Positions 45,396 to 55,789 of a stretch of 64,000 nucleotides of DNA are shown piece by piece. Positions within the stretch are counted from its first letter, which is position 1. Every line of letters begins with the position of its first letter. Under the pieces are notes generated by a model. It did no database searches. It was not told the DNA's origin and saw nothing but the letters and a program-made list of their open reading frames with translations. This stretch comes from Glycine soja (lineage: Eukaryota > Streptophyta > Magnoliopsida > Fabales > Fabaceae): contig NC_041005.1 of assembly GCF_004193775.1 (NCBI RefSeq), forward strand, positions 18,757,865 through 18,821,864. Direction: 5' to 3'. The translations under genes were made by a program, and so were the position numbers.

Positions 45396-46139
45396 TGTTG
45401 GACAAATGGCCTCAGTTACCTTAAGAAAAAGGGGGGGTTGAATTAAGATGCAAAGACTATTCCCCAATTGAACTATCAATCTCTCTTTTCGGATTAACAA
45501 TGCACACAGGGATAACCCTTCCCTTGTGTTCAGGAATCCTCTACAACAAGAGACCCACGGTCTCTTAATCCCTTTTCAGAAATAAGAAGAAGAGAAGAAG
45601 AGGTCTCTCGTAAAAGAGGTAGATTGTAAAATGAAGATCAATCAAAAATTCCTTATTAAATAAGCAAGTGGTTGACCAAGGAATCTTTTTGAGAGGATAA
45701 GACATTTCAGTTCAAAAAAACTCTTGATCTTTCGAGAGGATAAAACTGTTTGGGCAATGAAAACTCTCTTTAAAACATTTGAATGGCCATTCATAAAACA
45801 TTTGAATAGATATGTCTCTTGGAAATTATTTTCTGAAAATCCCCTCTGGTAATCAATTACAAGACTTATGTAATCGATTACAGGTTTTAAAAATTTGAAT
45901 TAAAACATTTTCAAACTGCTAGTAATCGATTACCAGAGAGCAAATCTCAATTTGAAAGGATAGAATTCCTTGGTCAAACCTTTTGCTTCTTCAATTTGGA
46001 AACTTCTTCCTAAGATTCTAGAGATCAACTTGATCATATATCTTGATTTTCTTGGATTCTTGTCTTGAATAAAACTTGGAAGCACTTGATCCTTTGGCAT
46101 CATCAAAACATCAAAACATCAAAACATCTTGCTTCTACA
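45396..46139 (+). repeat. Nested solo LTR in element B, internally deleted
   Basis: It starts TGTTGGACAAATGG and ends GCTTCTACA, flanked by TAGGA (45391-45395 and 46140-46144). It is the same insertion as 12815-13851 but about 290 bp shorter. The segment carrying the TATACTGGTTCGGCC region is missing between about 45505 and 45510. Confidence 0.88.
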
Positions 46140-46254
46140 TAGGAGTCATTTGACTTAATCCATCAACTAAAAAAAAAATCCTTCAACTATTTCTCGTCCT
46201 TGGAAAATTCTTTTTTGCAAGAATCAACTGCTTCTTTCATTCTTCCTCACTACG

Positions 46255-46505
46255 AGGTCGTGAAAACAAGACAACAATTGGTACCTCTAAGCCCTACACT
46301 GGGGCAATGAAAGGCACCATGCGAAAACTTCAAGCGAACCTAGGAGCAGATTAGAAGTTCTCACCCAATAGGTTCCCTCCTACAAGGTCATGACGAAAGG
46401 CAACGATTGATACCTCAAAGCCTTACACTGGGGCAATGAGGGGCACCGTGCATGAGCCTCAAGTGAACATAGGGGCCGATCAAAAGTTCTCACCCATCGA
46501 TGTTT
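46255..46505 (+). repeat. About 128-bp tandem repeat, two copies
   Basis: Homologous to 13966-14340, with one copy fewer. Confidence 0.8.
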
Positions 46506-46986
46506 TTAACAAAAAAGGGGGACAAACCCTAGGATTTCAATGGATTGATCAAACATCAAACGACTCCATTGCCGTTGCTCCAAAATGGTCAAGTGGCTAA
46601 ATCAAACAGAACACATACTCTGAGGGAGTTCCCGGAGAGATTTGCAAAAGATAGGATGAGGTTGCATGAATTATCACCTCTTTCAAAAGGACAGTCAATC
46701 TGTGTTTTCCAAAAAAAATTAAATCAAAATCAAAATCACAAAATAGGGAAAGAATGTCATGAACGTTGTACAAAATTTCCATTACATTGCATTGTTTCAT
46801 ATGAAGTCTGCATTTACCGCATTTCAAGACAAAGGTTGCATGCATCTGCAGCCCTAAAAATCATGTTAACTGCATAGATTTCCTACATCTAATGTCCAAA
46901 TCTTGTGGATTTCGGATGACCGGCCCTCTCGATGAGTCGATCTCTTGCTTTCTCATAAGGGTGGACCCTTGGGTACTTGTACCTAT

Positions 46987-48015
46987 CACTTTTAGAGGAC
47001 TACACGTCCTCGCCAACAGAGGGCTGCACGCCCTCACCTTCAGAGGACTACATGTCCTCGCCTTGAGAGGGCTACACGCCCTCACCTTGGGTACTAGTTA
47101 CCCTCACCGTTGAGAGGACTACACGTCCTCACCATCAGAGGGCTGCACGCCCTCACCTCCAGAGGACTACATGTCCTCGCCTTGAGAGGGCTACACGCCC
47201 TCACCTTGGGTACTAGTTACCCTCACCGTTGAGAGGACTACACGTCCTCGCCTTGAGAGGACTACACGTCCTCACCATCAGAGGGCTGCATGCCCTCACC
47301 TCAAGAGGACTACATGTCCTCGCCTTGAGAGGGCTACACGCCCTCACCTTGGGTACTAGTTACCCTCACCGTCAGAGGACTACACGTCCTCGCCTTGAGA
47401 GGACTACACGTCCTCACCATCAGAGGGCTGCACGCCCTTACCTCCAGAGGACTACATGTCCTCGCCTTGAGAGGGCTACACGCCCTCACCTTGGGTACTA
47501 GTTACCCTCACCGTTAGAGGACTACACGTCCTCGCCTTGAGAGGACTACACGTCCTCACCACCAGAGGGCTGCACGCCCTCACCTCCAGAGGACTATAAG
47601 TCCTCGCCTTGAGAGGGCTACACGCCCTCACCTTGGGTACTAGTTACCTTCACCTTCAGAGGACTACACGTCCTCGCCTTCAAAGGGTCATGTACCTTCA
47701 ACTTCAGAGGACTACACGTCCTCGCCGTCAAAGGGTCATGTGCCTTCACCTTTGTAGGGCTACACGCCCTCACCTTCAGAGGACTACACGTCCTCACCTT
47801 TAGAGGACTACACGTCCTCGCCATCAGAGGACTACATGTTCCCCATTTTCAAAGGGGGGCATGCCCTCACCTTTAGAGGATTGCACGTCCTTGCCATCAT
47901 AGGACTACACTCCCTCGCCTTCGAAAGGCGACACGTCCTGAACTTTAGAGGGCTACACGCTCTCGCCTTTAGAGGACTACGCGTCCTCATTTTCAGTGGG
48001 CTCCATATCCACACC
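46987..48015 (+). repeat. 24-bp hairpin minisatellite of element B with higher-order repeat
   Basis: About 42 units. A higher-order period of about 143 bp (one of 119) is marked by the unit CTTGGGTACTAGTTACCCTCACC at 47091, 47210, 47353, 47495 and 47637. That unit has its own perfect stem, GGGTA/TACCC, with loop CTAGT. Another variant, GAGGACT-ATA-AGTCCTC (about 47589-47606), has lengthened its stem. Confidence 0.92.
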
Positions 48016-48999
48016 TTAAGATAATTTAAGGTCCTCTGTCCTTAAATGCTTAACCGAGACTTGCACTCCCGGTTAAGGGACCAGTAGTTTCCTTTTAACG
48101 GTTCCTGGGCCACCCCCTGATATTGGAGGAGGGCCAACTGTGCAAGCACAACCAGAGAGGGAGGCTATCACACAGCTACTATGCATACTGGGGCAAGATT
48201 TCACCCGTGCCGCTGCAAAGAGAAGAGTGCGGACCATGCGCACCAACATGACCACTCTTACACAGATATAGATGACATTGCTACTTAGCAACATTCTGCC
48301 CAGCGACCGCAACGCCAATCTCCCCCTGCAAAAGTATCAGTTGGTCTGTGTCGTCCCGACATGGGTAAGTATGCATATAGTTCAACTGATTTCTGATACC
48401 ATCTATTGTTTGCAGGGATCGCACCCACAAGACACCCAGTGGACCCGGAAAAGTCCAACAGGGCCCTGGGGTTTCCAGCTCTGGTTACGGGCCTCTATCA
48501 GTCCTACAGGGTGCCCGTACCCCCCCGGCAAGGTTATGTCATCATAGGTAAGTATGCACATCGCTCAACTGATTTCTGATTTCATCAATTGTTTGCAGGG
48601 ATCGCACCTGCAAGACACCCAGTGGACCTGAAGAAGTCCAACAGGGTCTTGGAGTTGTCAAGCTCTAATTACGGGTCTCTGTCAGTTCTACAGAGTACCT
48701 GTAACCTCCAGCAAGGGCATCAGGCCCCCTACTGATCGAGCTTTCATCAAGAAGTACTGCGTCCCTAGGCAGGCGCAGGGCGAAACACCACAGCAGCATT
48801 GGGATGGCCGGTAGCGGGCAATAGACACACCGCCACCACCTCTAGAGTTCACCTCAGCTCATCCGCAAAAAGGTTAGAGCGTTGCCTACGACACATGGCC
48901 GACCAGCAGGCTACCAAGTCCAAAGCCAAAGGTAAGCAAAGTACTAGGTCAGTGACTGACAAGTCATAACGCGTCCAGCTCAAGACGTTAAAGAAGCGC
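48016..48999 (+). repeat. Intron-like 51-nt cassettes of element B
   Basis: GTAAGTATGC...TTTGCAG modules lie at 48365-48415 and 48548-48598, 183 bp apart and both 51 nt, as in element A. The hairpin TACTAGG/CCTAGTA follows at 49000-49019. Confidence 0.75.
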
Positions 49000-49124
49000 T
49001 ACTAGGAGGCAACCTAGTACCTTTTGAATTTATGCTTGTTATTTGATCACTTTTTATAGTAGGACGCACCTAGTTGCTCATGATCCTGGGAATTTAAATA
49101 AATCAAGCACAAGCTCGAAAGGTA

Positions 49125-49680
49125 GTCATACCTCACAAAATATATATATGTATGTTTAGGTAGAAAGATACCTTAGATATGCATGTATGTAACAAAAATA
49201 CTTCACAAAATATATATATGTATGTTTAGGTAGAAAGATACCTTAGATAGGCATGTATGTAAACAAAAAAATACTTCACAAAATATATATATGTATGTTT
49301 AGGTAGAAAGATACCTTAGATATGCATGTATGTAAACAAAAAAATACTTCACAAAATATATATATGTATGTTTAGGTAGAAAGATACCTCAGATATGCAT
49401 GTATGTAAACAAAAAAATAGTTCACAAAATATATATATGTATGTTTAGGTAGAAAGATACCTCAGATATGCATGTATGTAAACAAAAAAATAGTTCACAA
49501 AATATATATATGTATGTTTAGGTAGAAAGATACCTCAGATATGCATGTATGTAAACAAAAAAATAGTTCACAAAATATATATATGTATGTTTAAGTAGAA
49601 AGATACCTTGGATATGCATGTATATAGCAAAGATACCTCACAAAAATATACACATGTTTAGGTAGCAAAATACCTCATGA
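49125..49680 (+). repeat. AT-rich 72-bp tandem array, about eight copies
   Basis: Units read CTTCACAAAATATATATATG, TATGTTTAGGTAGAAAGATACC, ATGCATGTATGTAAACAAAAAAA. Element A has only three related units, so the array has expanded. Confidence 0.9.
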
Positions 49681-51050
49681 AAAAAAAAAAAAACAAAAAC
49701 AAACAAGAAAAAGAAATAAACATAAAAAAAAAAGAGAAAAAAAGAGAAAATAAGTTGTCTAGCTAAAAACCGACATGCTTTTGAAAAGAGATGATTTCCA
49801 ACTCTTCTTCGAAAAAAAATTCATTGATCATAACCGACTTTTGAAGAGAAAAAAACGTGTCTACACCTGAAGGGTGAATGCTGTGAAATTTCCCCGGACG
49901 CCCGAAATGGACCCGGATGAATGCACAAATTGATAAAAGAACATATTTTGGAAACATTGGGTTGATTTAAAATAGAGGAAATGAATCCTGAGCCCTAGCA
50001 TCACATGACCATAAAAGTTTGACACTTGAGTGTCCACATAGGTGCATGCGTGGCCAGTTTTGCATAAAGTTTTTAAATCATCAGTTTTGCATTTGTGTCA
50101 TGGAAATAATGTGGGGCATCCCTTTTATCCTTGAGCCAAACCAAACCCCGACATGTATCATGTCTAGCCATTCTACAAACCTTGAGCCAAAATCCTGACT
50201 CACCATAATCCTTACCCTCGGAAGCAAAAAGAAAAGAAGGAAAATTTCCAATCAAAGAGAAAGCAAAAAAAGAAAAGAAAGGAAATTCCCAATCAAAGAG
50301 TGGGAGAAAGCAAAAAGGAAAGAAATAAAATTCCCAATCAAAGAATGGGAGAAAGAAAAAAGAGAAAAGAAGGAAAGAAAGCTCCTGGTCAAGGATCGAA
50401 AGAAAACAGAAGAAATGTGCAGAGAGGTCTTTGGACCGGACAATATCTGAACAATACAGAATTGTCACCAAATGAACAAAAAAGAAGGAAAGGGAACCAC
50501 GACCTAAAATAGTCTTCTCCCTTTGATTACCAACCAAAATCCCGTGCGCTAGCGACTTTTTTTTCTCGCCCCGCACTAAACAAAAACAGAAAAAGAAAAA
50601 AGCCAGAAAAATCAAAAGCCAAAAACACACAAAAGCCGAAAGAAGAAACCATCAAAAGAACCCATTCCCAAGGGAAGCCCTATTGATCCATGATCACGCG
50701 TGTAATTTTTGATTTGATAGGAAATAATTTGCAAAGTCAAGTCATGACATATCTATGGTTCAGAATTAGGATGAAACACTTACCTGTGCGAGATTGATAC
50801 ACTTTGAGTGGATTTCTTCTATTTTTGTCGAACCCAGTGTTTCCTCTAAATGATCATTTAGAAACGAAATGCTAACATCCAAAATCTCATTTATGGCTAT
50901 GGGGGATTTCATCAGCAGACTCTCCTTCCCTGGTAGACGCATTGTTTGTCACTCAAAAAAGGCATATGCTGCTCTAATCGGTTGGAATATTTGTCTCTTT
51001 GCTAAAGCATGTTTGCATTTTTAGTGGAGAAAACACCGAGACTTTTTCAA
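49681..51050 (+). other. Non-coding region of element B with purine-strand repeats
   Basis: Collinear with 17314-18640. The A/G-rich part lies at about 50215-50400. No gene. Confidence 0.6.
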
Positions 51051-51051
51051 G

Positions 51052-52240
51052 TCTCACAAGTTATCCAGAACTACGTAGGTCTGAATTCCTCATGGGAGGA
51101 TACGTAGGAGCAAGAGCCTCGCTTTTGTCGACCACACCGCCTTTTGTTGCCATGACTCAAGAGCTGGTAGCCCGCGGAGGTACCTTACGGTTATCCGCAC
51201 CCTTTTTGTCATCCAGAGGCGGCGGGCCCGATGACAAGCAGAGACCAAGTTTGGTCATTCTGCACCCATGATACGCGGAGATACCTTACGGTTATCCGCA
51301 CCTTTTTGTCATCCAGAGGCGGCGGGCCCGATGACAAGCAGAGACCAAGTTTGGTCATTCTGCACCCATGATACGCGGAGATACCTTATGGTTATTCGCA
51401 CCCTTTTGTCATCCAGAGGCGGCGGGCCCGATGACAAGCAGAGACCAAGTTTGGTCATTCTGCACCCATGATACGCGGAGATACCTTATGGTTATTCGCA
51501 CCCTTTTGTCATCCAGAGGCGGCGGGCCCGATGACAAGCAGAGACCAAGTTTGGTCATTCTGCACCCATGATACGCGGAGATACCTTACGGTTATCCGCA
51601 CCTTTTTGTCATCCAGAGGCGGCGGGCCCGATGACAAGCAGAGACCAAGTTTGGTCATTCTGCACCCATGATACGCGGAGATACCTTACGGTTATCCGCA
51701 CCTTTTGTCATCCAGAGGCGGCGGGCCCGATGACAAGCAGAGACCAAGTTTGGTCATTCTGCACCCATGATACGCGGAGATACCTTACGGTTATTCGCAC
51801 CCTTTTGTCATCCAGAGGCGGCGGGCCCGATGACAAGCAGAGACCAAGTTTGGTCATTCTGCACCCATGATACGCGGAGATACCTTACGGTTATTCGCAC
51901 CCTTTTGTCATCCAGAGGCGGCGGGCCCGATGACAAGCAGAGACCAAGTTTGGTCATTCTGCACCCATGATACGCGGAGATACCTTACGGTTATTCGCAC
52001 CCTTGTATCATCCAGAGGCGGCGGGCCCGATGATACGCGGAGATACCTTACGGTTATTCGCACCCTTGTATCATCCAGAGGCGGCGGGCCCGATGATACG
52101 CGGAGATACCTTACGGTTATTCGCACCCTTTTGTCATCCAGAGGCGGCGGGCCCGATGACAAGCAGAGACCAAGTTTGGTCATTCTGCACCCTTGTATCA
52201 TCCAGAGGCGGCGGGCCCGATGATACGCGGAAATACCCGA
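51052..52240 (+). repeat. 100-bp tandem array of three-hairpin units (element B)
   Basis: One TACGTAGG module (about 51069-51135) precedes the array. ATGATACGCGGAGATACC then recurs about every 100 bp from 51267, roughly ten full units plus two short forms near 52030. Each unit has GCGGA...TCCGC, TTGTCATC...GATGACAA and GCAGAGACCA...TGGTCATTCTGC inverted repeats. A single homologous unit exists in element A at about 18770-18880. Confidence 0.92.
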
Positions 52241-52631
52241 GTGGTTATCCGTATAAACATTCTTTTGCTATCTGTAAGACAGAACGCTTGATAGCATGCA
52301 GAGACTGACATAGTCTTCTGCACCTTTTGTTCCTCCGGGAACAACAAGTCATTTACATGCGGAAATTTCATGGTCGCCCGCGACTCTCGTCAACCGGGAG
52401 GAGCCAAACTAGTGTCATACACTAATTTTCGGGGACCTTTGCTTGATGACATGCGACCATTCTTTGGTCCTTGTGAGGTGCTTGGCACCCATCATTAGGC
52501 AATTTGTGAAATTTTGGGAACAACAAGTCATTTGCATGTGGAGATTTTATGGTCACCCGCGACTCTCGCCAAATCGAGAGGAACGAAATTAGTGTCTTAT
52601 CTTTACTTTCCTTTTATCTCCAATAAAAGAC
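52241..52631 (+). repeat. Duplicated 3' segment with an LTR-start fragment in element B
   Basis: The segment GGGAACAACAAGTCATTT...GACTCTCG occurs twice (about 52337-52400 and 52515-52575). Between the copies lies about 100 bp of LTR start (52413-52513, GTGTCATACACTAATTTTCG to AATTTGTGAAATT). The real polypurine tract and LTR follow. Element A has one copy and no LTR fragment. Confidence 0.85.
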
Positions 52632-52648
52632 AAGTAAAGAGGGGCAAC
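52632..52648 (+). promoter_or_regulatory. Polypurine tract of element B
   Basis: AAGTAAAGAGGGG plus CAAC directly before the 3' LTR. Confidence 0.8.
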
Positions 52649-54645
52649 TGTCATACCCTAATTTCGTCCGGGGACCTTTGCTCGATGACGTGCGACCATT
52701 CTTTGGTCCTCGTGAGGTGCTTGGCACCCATCATTAGGCAATTTGTGAAATTCCAGGACATGCCGAAAAACCAAAAAAATATTGATGCACAATCCGTAAG
52801 TTTCCGTGACACACCGGAAATCAAATGGAAGCATCGTTGCATAATTAAGTGAGGTTCCGTAACATTCCGTAAGTCAAAAAGGGGATGATTATGTAATCCG
52901 CAAGGTTCCGTAACATTACGGAAAGAAAACAAGTATCGTTACGAAATTCGTAAGTTTCCGTAACTTTACGAAAAAAGAATCACCAAAAAATAGCAGAGGG
53001 GGTGTACTTAGTAAAAATGGGGGTGCAAATAGCACCCAGGCCCATTTGGGCCCTCCAGAAGATTCCTCCAGAAGGCGGTTGCTTCTGGAGGAAGCAACCC
53101 TGCTCGCCTGGGCGAGCTGAGCTCGCCTGGGCGAGCTGGGCGGCAACCACCTCCCCTATTTTGCTATAAATAGGGGAGGAAGTGGAGAAGAAAAGGGTCC
53201 GGCCCCTGAGGCACTTCTCTCTCTTTCGAATTTGCTTGGAAAAATTGTTTCCGTGAAGAAAATCTAAGCCGAGGCGCTTCCGAAACGTTTCCGTAACGTT
53301 TTCCGTGAGGAATTTCGCAAAGGTTTCAACCGTTCTTCGACGTTCTTCATTCGTTCTTCATCGTTCTTCGATCTTCAACGGGTAAGTACCTCGAACCAAG
53401 CTTTTCGATTCATTCTATGTACCCGTAGTGGTCCACATTGTGTTTCGTGCATTTTTATTCTCGTTTTGTTTACTTTTTATACCCCCTGTTGACGTGCTTA
53501 AGCCATTTTACTTAAGTCATTTCTCGCTTAACTTAAAAATAAAATAAATTTCCACCGAACGTTTGAATTGTATTATCCATTAACTTCGGTTAAAATAAAT
53601 TCCGATCGTTCGGTCGTGCCGAAACCACGTTGGAAATCAAAAAGAGGTAAAAAATAATATAATAATCAAAAAGACATCTTTTAGTAAAATAAAGCGGAAA
53701 ATCAATCGGACATTTTCTCTTTGGGATTTCTCATTCTTAATCGAATTGATTAATAACTAAAGTGAAACTAAAGGCTAAAATCAATTCGCCTAGTCAAGCT
53801 CGTCCATAAAAAATAGGCTTTTGAAGTTTGTCATTTCATTTCCTCACTAAGTAAAATGGATCATTTTTAAGGTCCAACGCCTTAAAATGGTCACCTCTTA
53901 AAGTAAAAAAGAATCACTTGATAAAAAAGAACTACGTAGGTCTGAATTCCTCATTGGAGGATACGTAGGAGCAAAAGCCCCGCTTTTGTCGACCACCCCA
54001 AGAGATCGTTAATGGTCCAATGCCTTAACGTTTCTCTCCTTTCAAAAACAAGAGATCGTTAATGGTCCAATGCCTTAACGTTTCTCTCCTTTCAAAAACA
54101 AGAGATCGTTAACGGTCCAAAGCCTTAACGTTTCTCCCCTTTCAAAATCAAAAGACCGTTTAATGGTTCAACACCTTAAATGACCTTTTGTTCAATAAAA
54201 ACATATTTTTCAAAAAAAGACAAAAACAACTTAACCAAACACTTTGTTCCGAAAGAACTACGTAGGTCTGATTTCCTCATCACAAATTGAGGAATACGTA
54301 GGAGCAAAGGGAAACACCCTTGTCGACCACAAAAAAAGAAAAAAATATAAAAAGGGTATAAAGGATATAAGAACATAAAAGGGAACATAAAAATCAAAGT
54401 CATGTTTGCACATTCGATTAAAGGCTGCCGTCCCTTGGGACGGGCGTGTGGGGTGCTAATACCTTCCCCGTGCGTAAATACAACTCCCGAACCTTTCACT
54501 AAAAAGTTCGTAGATCGCGTCTTTTCCGGTTTTTCCGACGTTTTCCTCAAATAAACGTTGGTGGCGACTCCGCGCGTATTCCTTTCGTGGAACACGCATC
54601 CCGCGAGTCACGCGTCGCCCTCCCGCCGAAGGGTAGGTTGCGACA
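52649..54645 (+). repeat. 3' LTR of element B
   Basis: 1997 bp, the same length as the 5' LTR, with three visible single-base differences. It ends GCGACA and is followed by ACTGT. Confidence 0.95.
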
Positions 54646-54650
54646 ACTGT

Positions 54651-54796
54651 ACATCTGAGTACACTAGTTATGGAACCTAGAAGAATGAAAAGAAAGTGAG
54701 GATGATGTACACTCTGAAGAACATGGAAGTGAGGCAAAAGCTAAACAGTTAGAATAGTTACAGTTGATTGGGAAGTTAAAGTTGTTAGATTTTATA
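54651..54796. other. CACTA interior between element B and a LINE piece
   Basis: Short purine-rich sequence. No gene is seen. Confidence 0.5.
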
Positions 54797-55720
54797 TTAA
54801 AGCATCAGTTGCTGAATTTTGTTGTTATTGACATCCCCATTCTCTATACTCCACTGTTTTAAGCTGGATTTTAGGTTCCTCAATTTGTTTTTAAGCACAA
54901 TACTCCCCCATCCAAGTTGTTGGTCACCACACCACACTTCTTTAACCAGTCTTTGATACTCTTTATTTTTAAGCCAACAGTCCATCACCCTAAATGGCTT
55001 AGGGCCCCAATCCACCAGATCTGTTTTCAAAATAATTGGACAGTGATAAGAATAATCCATGTGGAGTACTTGTTGTGAAGAATCAGGCCATTTAAGTAGC
55101 CACTGTTCTGAAACCAAGCATCTATCGAGCCTACTCCTCACATATCCATTTGGCCTACACCAAGTAAATCTGCTACCAAAGCTTTTAATTTCCTGAATTT
55201 CCATGTCTGATATCCAATCATTGAAACCAAAACCATTATATGTGCCCACACTCCTTTGAGATGAGCCTGTTCTTTCATCCTGGCTTCTAATGCTATTGAA
55301 ATCCCCAAGGAAGCACCATAAACCCTCAGGATTAGAAGCTTTTAACTGCCTCAGTTCTTCCCACAAATCTCTCTTCCCAGCAAGATGACATGGAGCATAT
55401 ACATTGACAATGAACAACTTCAAATTGTCCTTAATCCATGTCCCTACAAGCATTAAAAAATTTCTGCCTTTCACCCTCCTGTCCACCTCGAAATCTGAAT
55501 TGTTCCACATGCAAAGTAAGCCTCCAGCTGTGTGTACTGATGGAACACTGTCCCAAGAGACATTAGAATCTCCCCATATGTTTTGGCAAATGAGCTTGGT
55601 GAAATTCTCCTTCTTTGTTTCCTGTAGGCATACAAGATCCACTTTATACTTTAAATTAAGCTTTCTAATAGCAGCCCACTTAATCCACTTCATCTTATAA
55701 CAATTAAAGGGTCTGACAGT
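54797..55720 (-). pseudogene. LINE ORF2 start: APE-type endonuclease domain, 3'-truncated
   Basis: From 55693 downwards the minus strand stays open for 298 residues. LKYKVDLVCLQETKKE is the endonuclease Glu block. LFIVNVYAPCH, GLWCFLGDFNSIRSQDER (Asp/Asn block), FTWCRPNG, SRLDRCLVS and MDYSYHCPIIL follow. This nicks target DNA in L1 elements. In the last block most L1 proteins have SDHCP, while this one has SYHCP, so the catalytic Asp-His pair is damaged. The reverse transcriptase that should follow is absent at the low-coordinate side. That is unusual, since LINE copies normally lose their 5' part. A capture or deletion inside the CACTA is likely. Confidence 0.85.
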
Positions 55721-55789
55721 TTGCTAATACAACAAATTCAACAACCCATCTAATTTCCTTAAACACAAAATAACTAAAAGAAGAAAAAA

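Larger units (their letters stand above)
37246..54645 (+). mobile_element. Element B: young non-autonomous Ogre-like LTR retrotransposon in the CACTA
   Basis: LTRs of 1997 bp each (37246-39242 and 52649-54645) are flanked by ACTGT (37241-37245 and 54646-54650). They differ at only three places that I can see: near 38199, 38307 and 39125, against the equivalents in the 3' LTR. The insertion is therefore recent. It shares the layout of element A: PBS, ORF1, gag, solo LTR, minisatellite, intron-like cassettes, AT-rich array and hairpin array. All coding parts are more broken than in A. No pol is present. Confidence 0.95.

Noticed and set aside
51160..52240. Regularly spaced repeats resembling a CRISPR array
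   Set aside because: The units are contiguous 100-bp tandem repeats without unique spacers, and this is plant nuclear DNA inside a retrotransposon.
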